NCBI GenBank assembly: GCA_012719125.1
Contig: JAAYAY010000324.1
Location: 1-64,000, forward strand
DNA length: 64,000 nucleotides
From: Planctomycetaceae bacterium
GTDB taxonomy: Bacteria > Planctomycetota > Planctomycetia > Pirellulales > Thermoguttaceae
Reading direction: 5' to 3'
A program made the position numbers and the translations under genes. This document shows, piece by piece, positions 8,531 through 16,687 of this stretch. Position 1 is the first letter of the stretch. Each line of letters starts with the position of its first letter. The notes under the pieces were generated by a model, which did not search any database, had not been told where the DNA came from, and saw only the letters and a list, made by a program, of their open reading frames with translations.

Positions 8531-9509
8531 GGCGGTTAGGGGCGATGGTTTAGTTGTCAAAGAACGTGGTTGGAGCCGGTTCAGCGGAGGGGGTGAACCG
8601 GTCAGATCTAATTTCTTGTGGCGAAATGGTTGCGGGCAAAGTTGGCGGTTGGTGCACTTGTCGATCGATTGCTCCATCGAAAAGGCGTGGCTATCGTGTT
8701 ATGGGATAATGGTTTACGGCGTCGTCGGGCGCGCAGAATCATTTTGGCTACCATGCAGAATGGGGGTGTCGGCATTCGGCGGTGTTTTCGCTAAGTGTAT
8801 GTGCTGATGGGACTTGGGTTCATGACCAGGATGGTCGTTGGTGAGGTGGTGAGAAATGATGGGTGAACGACTGATTGAAGGTGGATAGACTGGTGTGGAC
8901 AGATGGACAGTGAGTCGATCTGTGGTGCCGGGAGTTGGTCAACGGATGAGCGTTTCTGCCAATATCTTGGGCTGAACCGCCTCTGCGGCAGGGGTTATGT
9001 TGCCTATGTGTCCTGCTCCATAGTTGTCATTGTTAGCGTTGATGCCATTGATGCGCGCGTTTTTCAATCTTTGGGTACTTTTGGCTCAGTTTGGGGGGAG
9101 TCGTGTGCTGGGTGGGGCGAGGACGGGGAAAGGGGAGCACTGATCGACGCTCATCGGTGCTGATGTTGTGGGACGGGAGTTGGTCATCAAGGATGCTGTT
9201 TTGGCGATATCTGGGGTGGCGGGCTTTTGTCGAGTGCTTCGTCGCAACTTGTAAGTATACAGATATACACTTATTTGTCAAGAGGAAAACTGAACAGTTG
9301 GGAAGAAATTGGCGGGCGTTGTGTAGGGGGGGGGATTGGCGGGTGCGGCGTCGGAGGTGTGCAGAGTCGCGAAGGCGCAGAGGGGGCTTTGCGTCTGGCG
9401 TGAGAGTCGTTTGTTTTGGGCGGGAGAGCAACGGGCGGCGTCTCAAGAATTGCCCCGGTGCGGCGAATCCTCTATAGTGGGCAGGCAATCACCGAGTGAC
9501 CGAACGCCC
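8531..9509. other. Long G/T-rich intergenic region with degenerate repeat
   Basis: Almost 1 kb without a supported gene. The plus strand is strikingly rich in G and T and poor in C over much of it (for example 8801-9000 and 9060-9180). Open frames here show no signal, domain or Shine-Dalgarno. A locally AT-rich patch lies at 9250-9290. Between about 9359 and 9412 there is an inverted repeat of the 'gcgaaggcgcagag / ctttgcgtc' type, also seen near 21,735 and 30,172. Confidence 0.6.
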
Positions 9510-10553
9510 ATGGCCGCAGAAGACGCCCGCATCTACCGAATCCGTGCCGAGTTCCGCCGCTGTGGGATCTATGTGCTGGTCGGTGCAATCGTCTGCTTCT
9601 GTGTGGCGATTACCGTGACGCCGTTGGTCAAGCAGTTCGCCAGACCGAAGGCCGATCCTGGCGAAATGATGGTGATCATGGGGCTGGCCGTGGTTGCGGC
9701 CGCCGTGTTCTGTCTGGTTCTCCGGCAGTGGTGTCTCCGGGTGGATCGTGAGGGGATCGCCCGCCGGCGACTCTGGCGTTGGTATGTCTGGCCCTGGGAG
9801 GCGTTTCGATCCGGGAAAATCAAGCAAGACCGCGTGCTTCGGGCCTATATCTGGCCGGAAGCACGCTGGACCTATCGCAAGTTGCTCCTCGACATGATCG
9901 AGGAGTCCGACGCTAAAGAAGTCGATGCCTTGATCAAGCGGCTCTGGATCGCGCCGCCGGAGGGGGAACTGCCGGAGGAGGTGACCTTCCGCGTGCTCCG
10001 CACCAAGGTACGTCTTCGCGCTGACGGCATTGACGTTCGCCGCGGCCGCACGGAACGCCTGTATGCATGGAAGGACGTTGAGCGAATTGTCATCGAGCGG
10101 CTGGAGCGCGATCGCCGCGATTTCGTTCGACTCCGAATCGATCTGCCCGAGAAGCCGGTCGAAGCGTTCGTACACCAGGGCAATCCGAACTGGCGTGGAG
10201 CGGACGCTGAGACCATCGCTCGCTGGTTCATCCGCCATGCCCCAGCAGGCCGCGTGCTCACGGTTGCCTCCAGCGGACCGCCGCAGACCCGGACGGAGGC
10301 GGAATATCGGCTGAACGACCTTGGACGGGATACTCACAAATGCCGAATCCGCATGCGTTGGGTCGTCGGGATTTACCTGGCGCCGTTTTTACCGGCTCTA
10401 TTCAGGCCGATGCTTCTCATTCCGGCGGTCGGGTATGGGCTTCTCGGCTTCGCCCATTGGCGGATCCTTGACAGGCACCTGAAGCGATCGGAAGCGCAGG
10501 AACGCGAACTGACCGAGTGGCTGGCCTCACAAGCAGACCAAGTCGCCGATTGA
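9510..10553 (+). CDS. Membrane protein of unknown function
   Basis: A 347-aa protein. ATG 9510 is chosen because the preceding 58 codons of the open frame run through repeat DNA. Two transmembrane segments are seen near residues 16-36 and 50-70, and a third hydrophobic stretch near 292-325 (VVGIYLAPFLPALF and PAVGYGLLGFA). Between them is a soluble, charged region that could hold two similar beta-rich PH-like modules (WEAFRSGKI... and ...RLYAWKDVERIVIERL). This layout resembles bacterial PH-domain membrane proteins, but the match is weak. It sits alone between two repeat-rich spacers. Confidence 0.7.
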   Translation: MAAEDARIYRIRAEFRRCGIYVLVGAIVCFCVAITVTPLVKQFARPKADPGEMMVIMGLAVVAAAVFCLVLRQWCLRVDREGIARRRLWRWYVWPWEAFRSGKIKQDRVLRAYIWPEARWTYRKLLLDMIEESDAKEVDALIKRLWIAPPEGELPEEVTFRVLRTKVRLRADGIDVRRGRTERLYAWKDVERIVIERLERDRRDFVRLRIDLPEKPVEAFVHQGNPNWRGADAETIARWFIRHAPAGRVLTVASSGPPQTRTEAEYRLNDLGRDTHKCRIRMRWVVGIYLAPFLPALFRPMLLIPAVGYGLLGFAHWRILDRHLKRSEAQERELTEWLASQADQVAD

Positions 10554-10673
10554 TCCTGGCTTTTCGCTTTGAGAATAGGGCATTCGTTTGGTGGCGCAGG
10601 GCGGTTCAAGGCAGACCATGGCGCAACGACCCAATCACCGTTCCACCGACTGCCGGGCTACGGGGTTGAAGCG

Positions 10674-10845
10674 CGGATGTTGGGGTTCGGGCGGAATGTC
10701 GGTGATTGCGATGCGGGCGGTATGTAGTGGGGGGCGGAACATGGTGGGCCGCGGCTCGCGGTGGGATCGCTCGGGCGTTCTCGGTGTTGGACAGCCGAAC
10801 GGCGATGGGGGTTTTTGTGTTATGGTTCGCCTTGGCCCACCCTAC
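10674..10845 (+). repeat. 172-bp direct repeat, copy 1
   Basis: Begins CGGATGTTGGGGTTCGGGC and ends TTGGCCCACCCTAC. Copy 2 at 11022-11193 aligns over its full length at an offset of exactly 348 bases with no indels and about ten mismatches. No terminal inverted repeat or ORF with transposase features is visible. Confidence 0.85.
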
Positions 10846-11021
10846 GGCCTGCTGCTGGGCTACGGTGTTGAAGCGCGGTGCGGTTCGCAGGAGTTGGCAT
10901 GTGGTGTGAGCGTGCGGGGCGGCGTTTGGATGGTGCGCGGTTGCGAGAGCGTAGGAGTCGTTGAGTTGGGTAAAACGGCCTCGCCTGCGGCAGCGGGTTA
11001 AACGAGGGGGGCGGTGGCGAA

Positions 11022-11193
11022 CGGATGTTGGGGTTCGGGCGGAATGTCGGTGATTGCGATGCGGGCGGTATGAAGTGGGGGGCGGAACATGGTGGGCCGC
11101 GGCTCGCAGTGGGATCATTCGGGCGTTCCCGGTGTTGGACAGCGGAACGGCGATGGGGGTGGTTGTGCTATGGTTCGCGTTGGCCCACCCTAC
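11022..11193 (+). repeat. 172-bp direct repeat, copy 2
   Basis: Second copy of the unit at 10674-10845. Substitutions include a change of GTAGTGG to GAAGTGG in the middle and CGGCTCGCGG to CGGCTCGCAG. It is preceded, as a larger context, by TTAAACGAGG words also found beside the 29-base repeat. Confidence 0.85.
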
Positions 11194-11250
11194 CGTCTGT
11201 GGTAGAGAGGGTAAACGAGGAGTTAATAAATAGGAGGGTGAGTTAGGGGG

Positions 11251-11279
11251 GCCGGCGCCTGCGGCTGGGCGTTAAACGA
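11251..11279 (+). repeat. 29-base dispersed repeat, copy 1
   Basis: GCCGGCGCCTGCGGCTGGGC followed by GTTAAACGA. An identical copy is at 13716-13744, and a diverged one near 10980-11006. The core is partly palindromic (GCCGGCGCC...GGC). Confidence 0.8.
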
Positions 11280-11308
11280 GGTGATGGGGGCTTGGGGTGT
11301 GGGTGCGA

Positions 11309-13447
11309 TTATTGGGTTGCCTTGAAATCCCGCAGGCTGCGCACTTCGTCGCCGTTGACGCGGAGTTCGGCGATCAGGGTGTAATCGCCGGGGGCTGCGG
11401 GGGCGGTGAACTTGAAGGTCAGGATCGATTGGCCGAGGGGGGCGACCTTGGCGGGTTGTGATATGAGGAGTTGGCTGTTGTTGCCGTGCTGGAGCAGGAG
11501 GCGGACGTCGCCTTGCCACTCCTGGTAGGTGTCGTTGATCACGTAGACCTTGGTCTCGTGGGTTGAGCCGGCGGGGAGATCTTCGGCCCAGAAGTCGAGC
11601 ATCAGGCCGACGGGGTTGAAGGCGTCGCGGACGTATTGTTCGAACTCAGGTTCGAACTTGAGATGTTCGAGGTCGAGCCAATGGTCGCTGGTGGCGCCGC
11701 CTTCGGGGCGGGGGATGTCGCCGGGGCGGGAGTAGCCCAGGCCGCAGAAATGGAGGACGCCAGCACATTCGCGGTGGGCTCGCCAGAACTCGGTGAGGGC
11801 GGCCAGGTATCGGGCGTAGAGGTGGCGGCGCTGGTCGACGGTCGAATTGGGTCCGAGCAAGCTCTCATAGATCTTGTCGGTCAGGCAGGTGGGGTTGCCG
11901 TCGCGGGTGAGCCAGAGCCAAGCGTATTCATTGATGACGATCGGCACGGGGATCTTCTGTTGGGCCTGGTTGAGGCGAGGGACGCCGGAGGTCTTGGCCA
12001 GTTCGCTCATGCGGAACGGCGCCCGGCCGGACCACTGGCGAATGAACAGGTAGGGGTGCGACTCGACGCAGTCGGTGGCGGCCTGCGGTTCGGCCCAGCC
12101 GTTTTCCCAGGGGCGATTGGAGAGGTCCAGGTGGCGGACCTGCTGGAGGGCCTTGCCCGTCTCGGGCGTGTTGCTTTCGTTCTGGGCGTCCCAGATGACG
12201 ACGCAGGGATGGTTCCAGCGCTCGCGGATCCAGTCGGTGTATTGCGGCACGATCTTCTCGGCCACGGGCCACTCGGGGCAATCGCTCTTCTGGCCGCTGA
12301 GCAGCCAGATAGGAAATTCGTCCTGGATGAGGATGCCTTCTTCGTCGGCGATGTCGTACCAGGCTTCGGGCGGGAAGCCGATGCAGTAGCGGAGCGAGTT
12401 CCAGTGCATCGACTTGAATCGCTGGTGGAGCGTGCGGACCCAGTCGGCACGCCAGGGAAGGTCGTCGCGCGGCTTGTCTTCGCAGAACCTGAGGAATGTC
12501 ACGTTGCTGCCGCGAAGGAAGTAGGGCTTGCCGTTGAGGATTGCCCGCTTGGTCTCGGGGTCGAAGCGGAAGGAACGCATGCCGAAGCGGACACGGGCGG
12601 CATCCTGGCCTGTGCTGAGGGTGAGTTCGTAAAGGAACGGATCCTCGGGCGACCAGAGGCGGCAGTCGGGGATCGCAATGGCCAGTTCTGCCTTCTGGAG
12701 GTTGGCGGGCGACAGCGTGACCCGTGTCTGACCCACAACGGTATCGGCCTTGGCGGGAGTGACTCTGCCCGACAGGGCGACTTCAGCGGTATTGTCTCCG
12801 CAGTCGATCTCGGCGACGACGCGGATCTTCCGGGCGTCGATATCGGGGACGACCTGGATGTTTTTGATGAAGGGCTTGCCGGAGAGAATCAGTTCGACGG
12901 AGTCATAGATGCCGGGGATGTAGAGGTATTTTTCGAAGTCCCAGCCGGTGGGCATGTCCTGGGGCATGGAGTCGCGATCGGCGCCGACGCGGACGATCAG
13001 TTCGTTCTCCTGCCCGCCGCCTTTGAGGGCCGCCTTCACGTCGCAATAGACCGGCGTGAAGCAGGCGAGGCTCTCACCGACGACCCGGCCGTTGACCCAG
13101 ACCTTCACGCCGTACTTGGCCTTGTGGATCTTGAGCAGGGCCACGTCGGGCACGTCGCCCTCGACCTTGAAGGTCCGCCGGTACCAGAAGGCCTGGCGCA
13201 GGTCGCTCTTCTTGCCAACCTCTTCAAATGCCGGCTTGGCCAGGTCGATCAGGCCGGGGACCGGGACGGTGTGGTCGAAGCTGCTGGGGGGCGTTTCGAG
13301 TTTGCCTTGTCCGACCTGCCACAGGCCGTCCAAGGCGATCACTTGCCGGGGGGCTTCAGGCCGGAGGCCTGCGAGGGCAGTCGAGGCAGCGATTGCCGAG
13401 AAGATGACGGCGAGGGGCAGGGCGAACCGAGTTTTGGTGGCGGTCAT
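11309..13447 (-). CDS. Secreted glycoside hydrolase family 2-type enzyme
   Basis: A 712-aa exported hydrolase of the beta-galactosidase/beta-glucuronidase/mannosidase type. ATG 13447 is preferred over GTG 13456 because AGGAG lies 9-10 bases upstream. After a signal peptide (FALPLAVIFSAIAASTALAG) come an N-terminal jelly-roll sugar-binding domain (about 40-190, with WYRRTFKV and VWVNGRVVGE), an Ig-like domain (about 200-300) and a TIM barrel. The acid/base candidate is E424 in WDAQNES, and the nucleophile candidate is E507 in VINEYAW. The C-terminal ~110 residues form another beta domain. The precise substrate cannot be told. It converges on nothing upstream and is divergent from the next hydrolase at 13,847. 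Confidence 0.88.
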   Translation of the reverse strand: MTATKTRFALPLAVIFSAIAASTALAGLRPEAPRQVIALDGLWQVGQGKLETPPSSFDHTVPVPGLIDLAKPAFEEVGKKSDLRQAFWYRRTFKVEGDVPDVALLKIHKAKYGVKVWVNGRVVGESLACFTPVYCDVKAALKGGGQENELIVRVGADRDSMPQDMPTGWDFEKYLYIPGIYDSVELILSGKPFIKNIQVVPDIDARKIRVVAEIDCGDNTAEVALSGRVTPAKADTVVGQTRVTLSPANLQKAELAIAIPDCRLWSPEDPFLYELTLSTGQDAARVRFGMRSFRFDPETKRAILNGKPYFLRGSNVTFLRFCEDKPRDDLPWRADWVRTLHQRFKSMHWNSLRYCIGFPPEAWYDIADEEGILIQDEFPIWLLSGQKSDCPEWPVAEKIVPQYTDWIRERWNHPCVVIWDAQNESNTPETGKALQQVRHLDLSNRPWENGWAEPQAATDCVESHPYLFIRQWSGRAPFRMSELAKTSGVPRLNQAQQKIPVPIVINEYAWLWLTRDGNPTCLTDKIYESLLGPNSTVDQRRHLYARYLAALTEFWRAHRECAGVLHFCGLGYSRPGDIPRPEGGATSDHWLDLEHLKFEPEFEQYVRDAFNPVGLMLDFWAEDLPAGSTHETKVYVINDTYQEWQGDVRLLLQHGNNSQLLISQPAKVAPLGQSILTFKFTAPAAPGDYTLIAELRVNGDEVRSLRDFKATQ

Positions 13448-13846
13448 GGTATGCACTCCTGGCAGGGTCCTGGCTTGGTTGAGGGGCTGCTCACAGCGTA
13501 GCAGTCCGGTGGGGTGGATGGAAGCTGCGGGACTGCGAGAGTCTAGTGCCTCTCCTCTGTTACACTAAACCGCACATCTGCCCAATCTATGGTCTCCTGG
13601 TTTCCGACAAGATAGACTAACTGGGCATCGCCACCGTCAGGGAGGATAGGGAACATCGGCCTAACGCGAGTGATTGTTTGACGTCGACCCGCAGGCACCG
13701 GCTGGAATGAGAGGAGCCGGCGCCTGCGGCTGGGCGTTAAACGATGCTGCCGTAACGGTTTTCGTGTCCCAGATGGTTTCACACGGCCGCTGTCCGGCTC
13801 GGGCGATGCGCTGTTGACACCAATACTCGGCGTCAGGAGACATTTC
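13448..13846. promoter_or_regulatory. Divergent intergenic region with repeat
   Basis: About 400 bases between the divergent glycoside hydrolase genes. It holds the second copy of the 29-base repeat (13716-13744) but no supported ORF. Promoters for both hydrolases should lie here, but none can be assigned by eye. Confidence 0.4.
13716..13744 (+). repeat. 29-base dispersed repeat, copy 2
   Basis: Identical to 11251-11279. The two copies flank the family-2 glycoside hydrolase gene in the same orientation. Confidence 0.8.
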
Positions 13847-16540
13847 ATGAAACGCCTTCACCATTGCCGTTGCTTTGGGCTTTTTGCTCTTCTGTCGTTC
13901 GTCACTCTCTCCCAGTCTCAAGCGGCCTGGATTTGGGTCGAGGGGGAGAATCCGGCGGAGCAATCGATGAACCGCCACCCCTGGTATGCCGATGTGAAGA
14001 CCGACAATCTGTCGGGGGGCGACTTCATCTCGAACTTCAACGACGACAAGCTGGGCGAGGCGGTCTACCGGTTCGAAGCTCCTGATGCGGGGGAGTACGT
14101 GTTCTGGGTCCACGGCAACCCGGTCCGAACTCGGTTGTCCTACGCGTTGAACCAAGGGCAGTTCACGGAGATCGATCTCTCGGGCGAGCACCGCGAACAG
14201 CTCAACATCGCGGCCGACGGCAAGCCGGACCTGCGTTTCGTGGCCTGGATTCGCGTGGGCACGGTTTCGTTGAAGAAGGGTGCCAACGAGGTTCGTTTCC
14301 GCATGGAAGGGGAACTGAGCAACCACGGGCTTCTGGATTGCTTCGTGCTGGTCAACGAGCCCTTCGAACCGCAAGGCACGGCCAAGCCGAACGAGGTGGC
14401 CGAGCGGCGGCAGAAGATGATGGAGGCGAACAAGGGTTGGTTTGCCTTTGATCCACCGGAGGACAAGTTCGATCCGTCGAGCGGGTTCGATCTGCGGTTC
14501 CTGAACGAGAAGTGCGCCGGCGAGAAGGGTCAGATCATCGTTCGCGACGGCCGCTTCGTGCATTCGGCGACGGGCGAGCCGGTTCGTTTCTGGGCGATCA
14601 ACGGTCCGCCCGACGAGTTGAAGGGCGACGCGCTGCGGCAGTGCGCTCGAATGCTGGCCAAGCGGGGCGTCAACCTGGTTCGAGCCCATGGCGCGGTGTT
14701 CGACGGCAAGACGGGCGAGCCCAACCTGGCGAGGATGGAACATCTGCGCGAGATCGTCGAGGCCATGCGGGCCGAAGGGATCTACACGCACCTGTCGATC
14801 TACTTCCCCTTGTGGTTCACACCCAAGCCGGGTCTGCCGTGGCTGGAAGGCTACGACGGTTCGCAGCATCCCTTCGCCGCCCTGTACTTCAATCCGCAGT
14901 TCGAGGCCAAGTATCAGGAGTGGTGGCGATTGTTGCTGACGGGGAAAGGGAAGACGTCGGGCAAGGCCCTGATCGACGAGCCGGCGCTCGTGAGTGTCGA
15001 GATTGTCAATGAAGACTCGTATTTCTTCTGGACCTTCGCCGAGAACAACATCCCCGACCCGCAACTGCGGATTCTCGAAAAGCAGTTCGGCGACTGGCTC
15101 GTCAAGAAGCACGGCTCGCTCGACAAGGCCCTGGCCACCTGGGGCGGCGGTCGGATGAAACGCGACGTGCCGACCGAGGGACGGGGCGCGTTTCGGCCGC
15201 TGTGGAACATGTTCAACGAGAAGACGAAACGCGACCAGGACACGGCCGCCTTTCTTTTCGAAAGCCAGACGGGCTTCTACCGGCGGAACTGCGAGTATCT
15301 GCACAGCCTGGGATTCAAGGGGCTGGTGACGTGTTCGAACTGGACGACGGCGAGCGCGGAAGTGTTTGGCCCGTTGGAGAAGTTCAGCTACACGGCCGGC
15401 GACTTCATCGACCGGCACGGGTATTTCGGCTGTTTCCACAAGGGGGACAACGCCGCCTGGTCGATCCGCGACGGGCACACCTACCGAGACCGCAGCGCGC
15501 TGCGGTTTGATCCCGAGGAGGCGGGTAAGCCGAAGGCCTTCAACCATCCGGTTATGGACGTTCACTACAACGGTCGGCCCTCGATGATTTCGGAAACGGC
15601 CTTCACCCGGCCCAATCGTTATCGCACCGAGGCCCCGCTGTTCTACTCCGTCTACGGGGCTCTGCAGGGCTCCGACAGCATTGTCCACTTCGCCCTCGAC
15701 GGGAGCCGCTGGGACGTTAAGCCGCGGTTCTGGATGCAGCCCTGGACGCTCATGTCGCCCACGCAGATGGGCCAGTTCCCGGCGGCCGCTTTGATTTACC
15801 GCCGCGGGCTGGTGTCGGAAGGCGAGGTGCTGGCGGATATTCACTTGAAGCTCGACGATCTATTGGCGCTGAAAGGAACTCCGTTGCCGCAAAACGCGGC
15901 CTTCGACGAACTTCGATTGGCCGACGTGCCGAAGGGGACGGAGGTCAAGCCGGGCGACCGCATCGATCCGCTGATCCATTTTGCCGGACGGACGAGTGTG
16001 ACCATCGACGAGCGCGGCGGCCCGTCGCGGATCGTGCCGCTCGAATCGCTCATCGATCGCCAGGCGAAGCGGGTCCGCAGCAGTCACGGGCAGGTCACTC
16101 TCGATTACGGCCGCGGGCTGATGGCCGTCAACGCCCCGAAGGCCCAGGCGGCGGTGGGGGCGTTGGGCGCGGTTCCCAAAATCACTCTGGCGAACCTGGA
16201 GATCGAGTCTGAACTCGAGTTGGGGGCCATCGTGGCCGTGGCGCTGGACGACGAGCCGCTGGCCACGTCGTCTCGGATTCTGCTCCAGGTGATGTCGGAG
16301 GAGAAGGCCAACGGCTTCGAAACGAGCGAACAGGGCGATGTGAAGCGAATCGACTCGATCGGCCGCAATCCGTGGCTGGTGAAGGAGATTCAGGGAACGG
16401 TGCGTTTCAAGCGCTCCGATGCGGCCGGGCTCAAGGTGACGGCGCTCGACGGAAACGGGGGAGCGATCAAGGCGGTCGGCAACGCGGCCGAGATCGGGTT
16501 GCTGCCGGACGTGGTGTATTACCTGATTACGAATGATTGA
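13847..16540 (+). CDS. Secreted TIM-barrel glycoside hydrolase with N-terminal carbohydrate-binding module
   Basis: An 897-aa exported enzyme. ATG 13847 follows CAGGAGA and gives a signal peptide ending SQSQAA. Residues about 28-170 form a beta-rich carbohydrate-binding-like module (WVEGENP...). The central part is a TIM barrel of the clan GH-A type, beginning WAINGPPDE and ...LVRAHGAV. N388-E389 in VEIVNED fits the acid/base position, and E583 in SMISETAF fits the nucleophile, so a retaining mechanism is inferred. The C-terminal 230 residues are beta-rich. The exact family and substrate are not recognised. Its context is a cluster of glycan-acting genes. Confidence 0.85.
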   Translation: MKRLHHCRCFGLFALLSFVTLSQSQAAWIWVEGENPAEQSMNRHPWYADVKTDNLSGGDFISNFNDDKLGEAVYRFEAPDAGEYVFWVHGNPVRTRLSYALNQGQFTEIDLSGEHREQLNIAADGKPDLRFVAWIRVGTVSLKKGANEVRFRMEGELSNHGLLDCFVLVNEPFEPQGTAKPNEVAERRQKMMEANKGWFAFDPPEDKFDPSSGFDLRFLNEKCAGEKGQIIVRDGRFVHSATGEPVRFWAINGPPDELKGDALRQCARMLAKRGVNLVRAHGAVFDGKTGEPNLARMEHLREIVEAMRAEGIYTHLSIYFPLWFTPKPGLPWLEGYDGSQHPFAALYFNPQFEAKYQEWWRLLLTGKGKTSGKALIDEPALVSVEIVNEDSYFFWTFAENNIPDPQLRILEKQFGDWLVKKHGSLDKALATWGGGRMKRDVPTEGRGAFRPLWNMFNEKTKRDQDTAAFLFESQTGFYRRNCEYLHSLGFKGLVTCSNWTTASAEVFGPLEKFSYTAGDFIDRHGYFGCFHKGDNAAWSIRDGHTYRDRSALRFDPEEAGKPKAFNHPVMDVHYNGRPSMISETAFTRPNRYRTEAPLFYSVYGALQGSDSIVHFALDGSRWDVKPRFWMQPWTLMSPTQMGQFPAAALIYRRGLVSEGEVLADIHLKLDDLLALKGTPLPQNAAFDELRLADVPKGTEVKPGDRIDPLIHFAGRTSVTIDERGGPSRIVPLESLIDRQAKRVRSSHGQVTLDYGRGLMAVNAPKAQAAVGALGAVPKITLANLEIESELELGAIVAVALDDEPLATSSRILLQVMSEEKANGFETSEQGDVKRIDSIGRNPWLVKEIQGTVRFKRSDAAGLKVTALDGNGGAIKAVGNAAEIGLLPDVVYYLITND

Positions 16541-16687
16541 CGTTTCATCGGCGTCTATCCGCGTTCCTCAGCGGTTTCGGCAAGCGTTTGCACGCCGCCC
16601 CATCCCCCGTTATCCTGGGTAGGTTAGGCAAAATACGTCCCGTGAGCCCCCGTTTGGAGCAGGCCGCTGGTTCTGTCATATCGTTTT

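Larger units (their letters stand above)
10554..11308. other. Repeat-rich intergenic region
   Basis: No supported gene. It holds two 172-bp direct repeats and a copy of a 29-base repeat, listed separately. The plus strand is G-rich. Open frames on the minus strand read His/Pro/Arg-rich low-complexity protein with the same internal repeat, which is best explained as translated repeat DNA. Confidence 0.65.

Noticed and set aside
6482-8677. 731-codon minus-strand frame over the gene at 6488
   Set aside because: Low-complexity Arg/Pro/His composition, no signal peptide or domain; the plus strand has a clear signal peptide.
9033-9488. 151-codon minus-strand frame before the membrane protein
   Set aside because: Biased composition in G/T-rich spacer, no Shine-Dalgarno and no recognisable domain.
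10606-11118. 170-codon minus-strand frame with internal RAAAHHVPPPT repeats
   Set aside because: It is the translation of the 172-bp repeats and has no start signal.
10674-11193. CRISPR array
   Set aside because: Only two long copies with no regular short repeats or spacers; no cas genes.
13661-15844. 727-codon minus-strand frame over the TIM-barrel hydrolase
   Set aside because: Antisense shadow; catalytic motifs and the signal peptide are on the plus strand.
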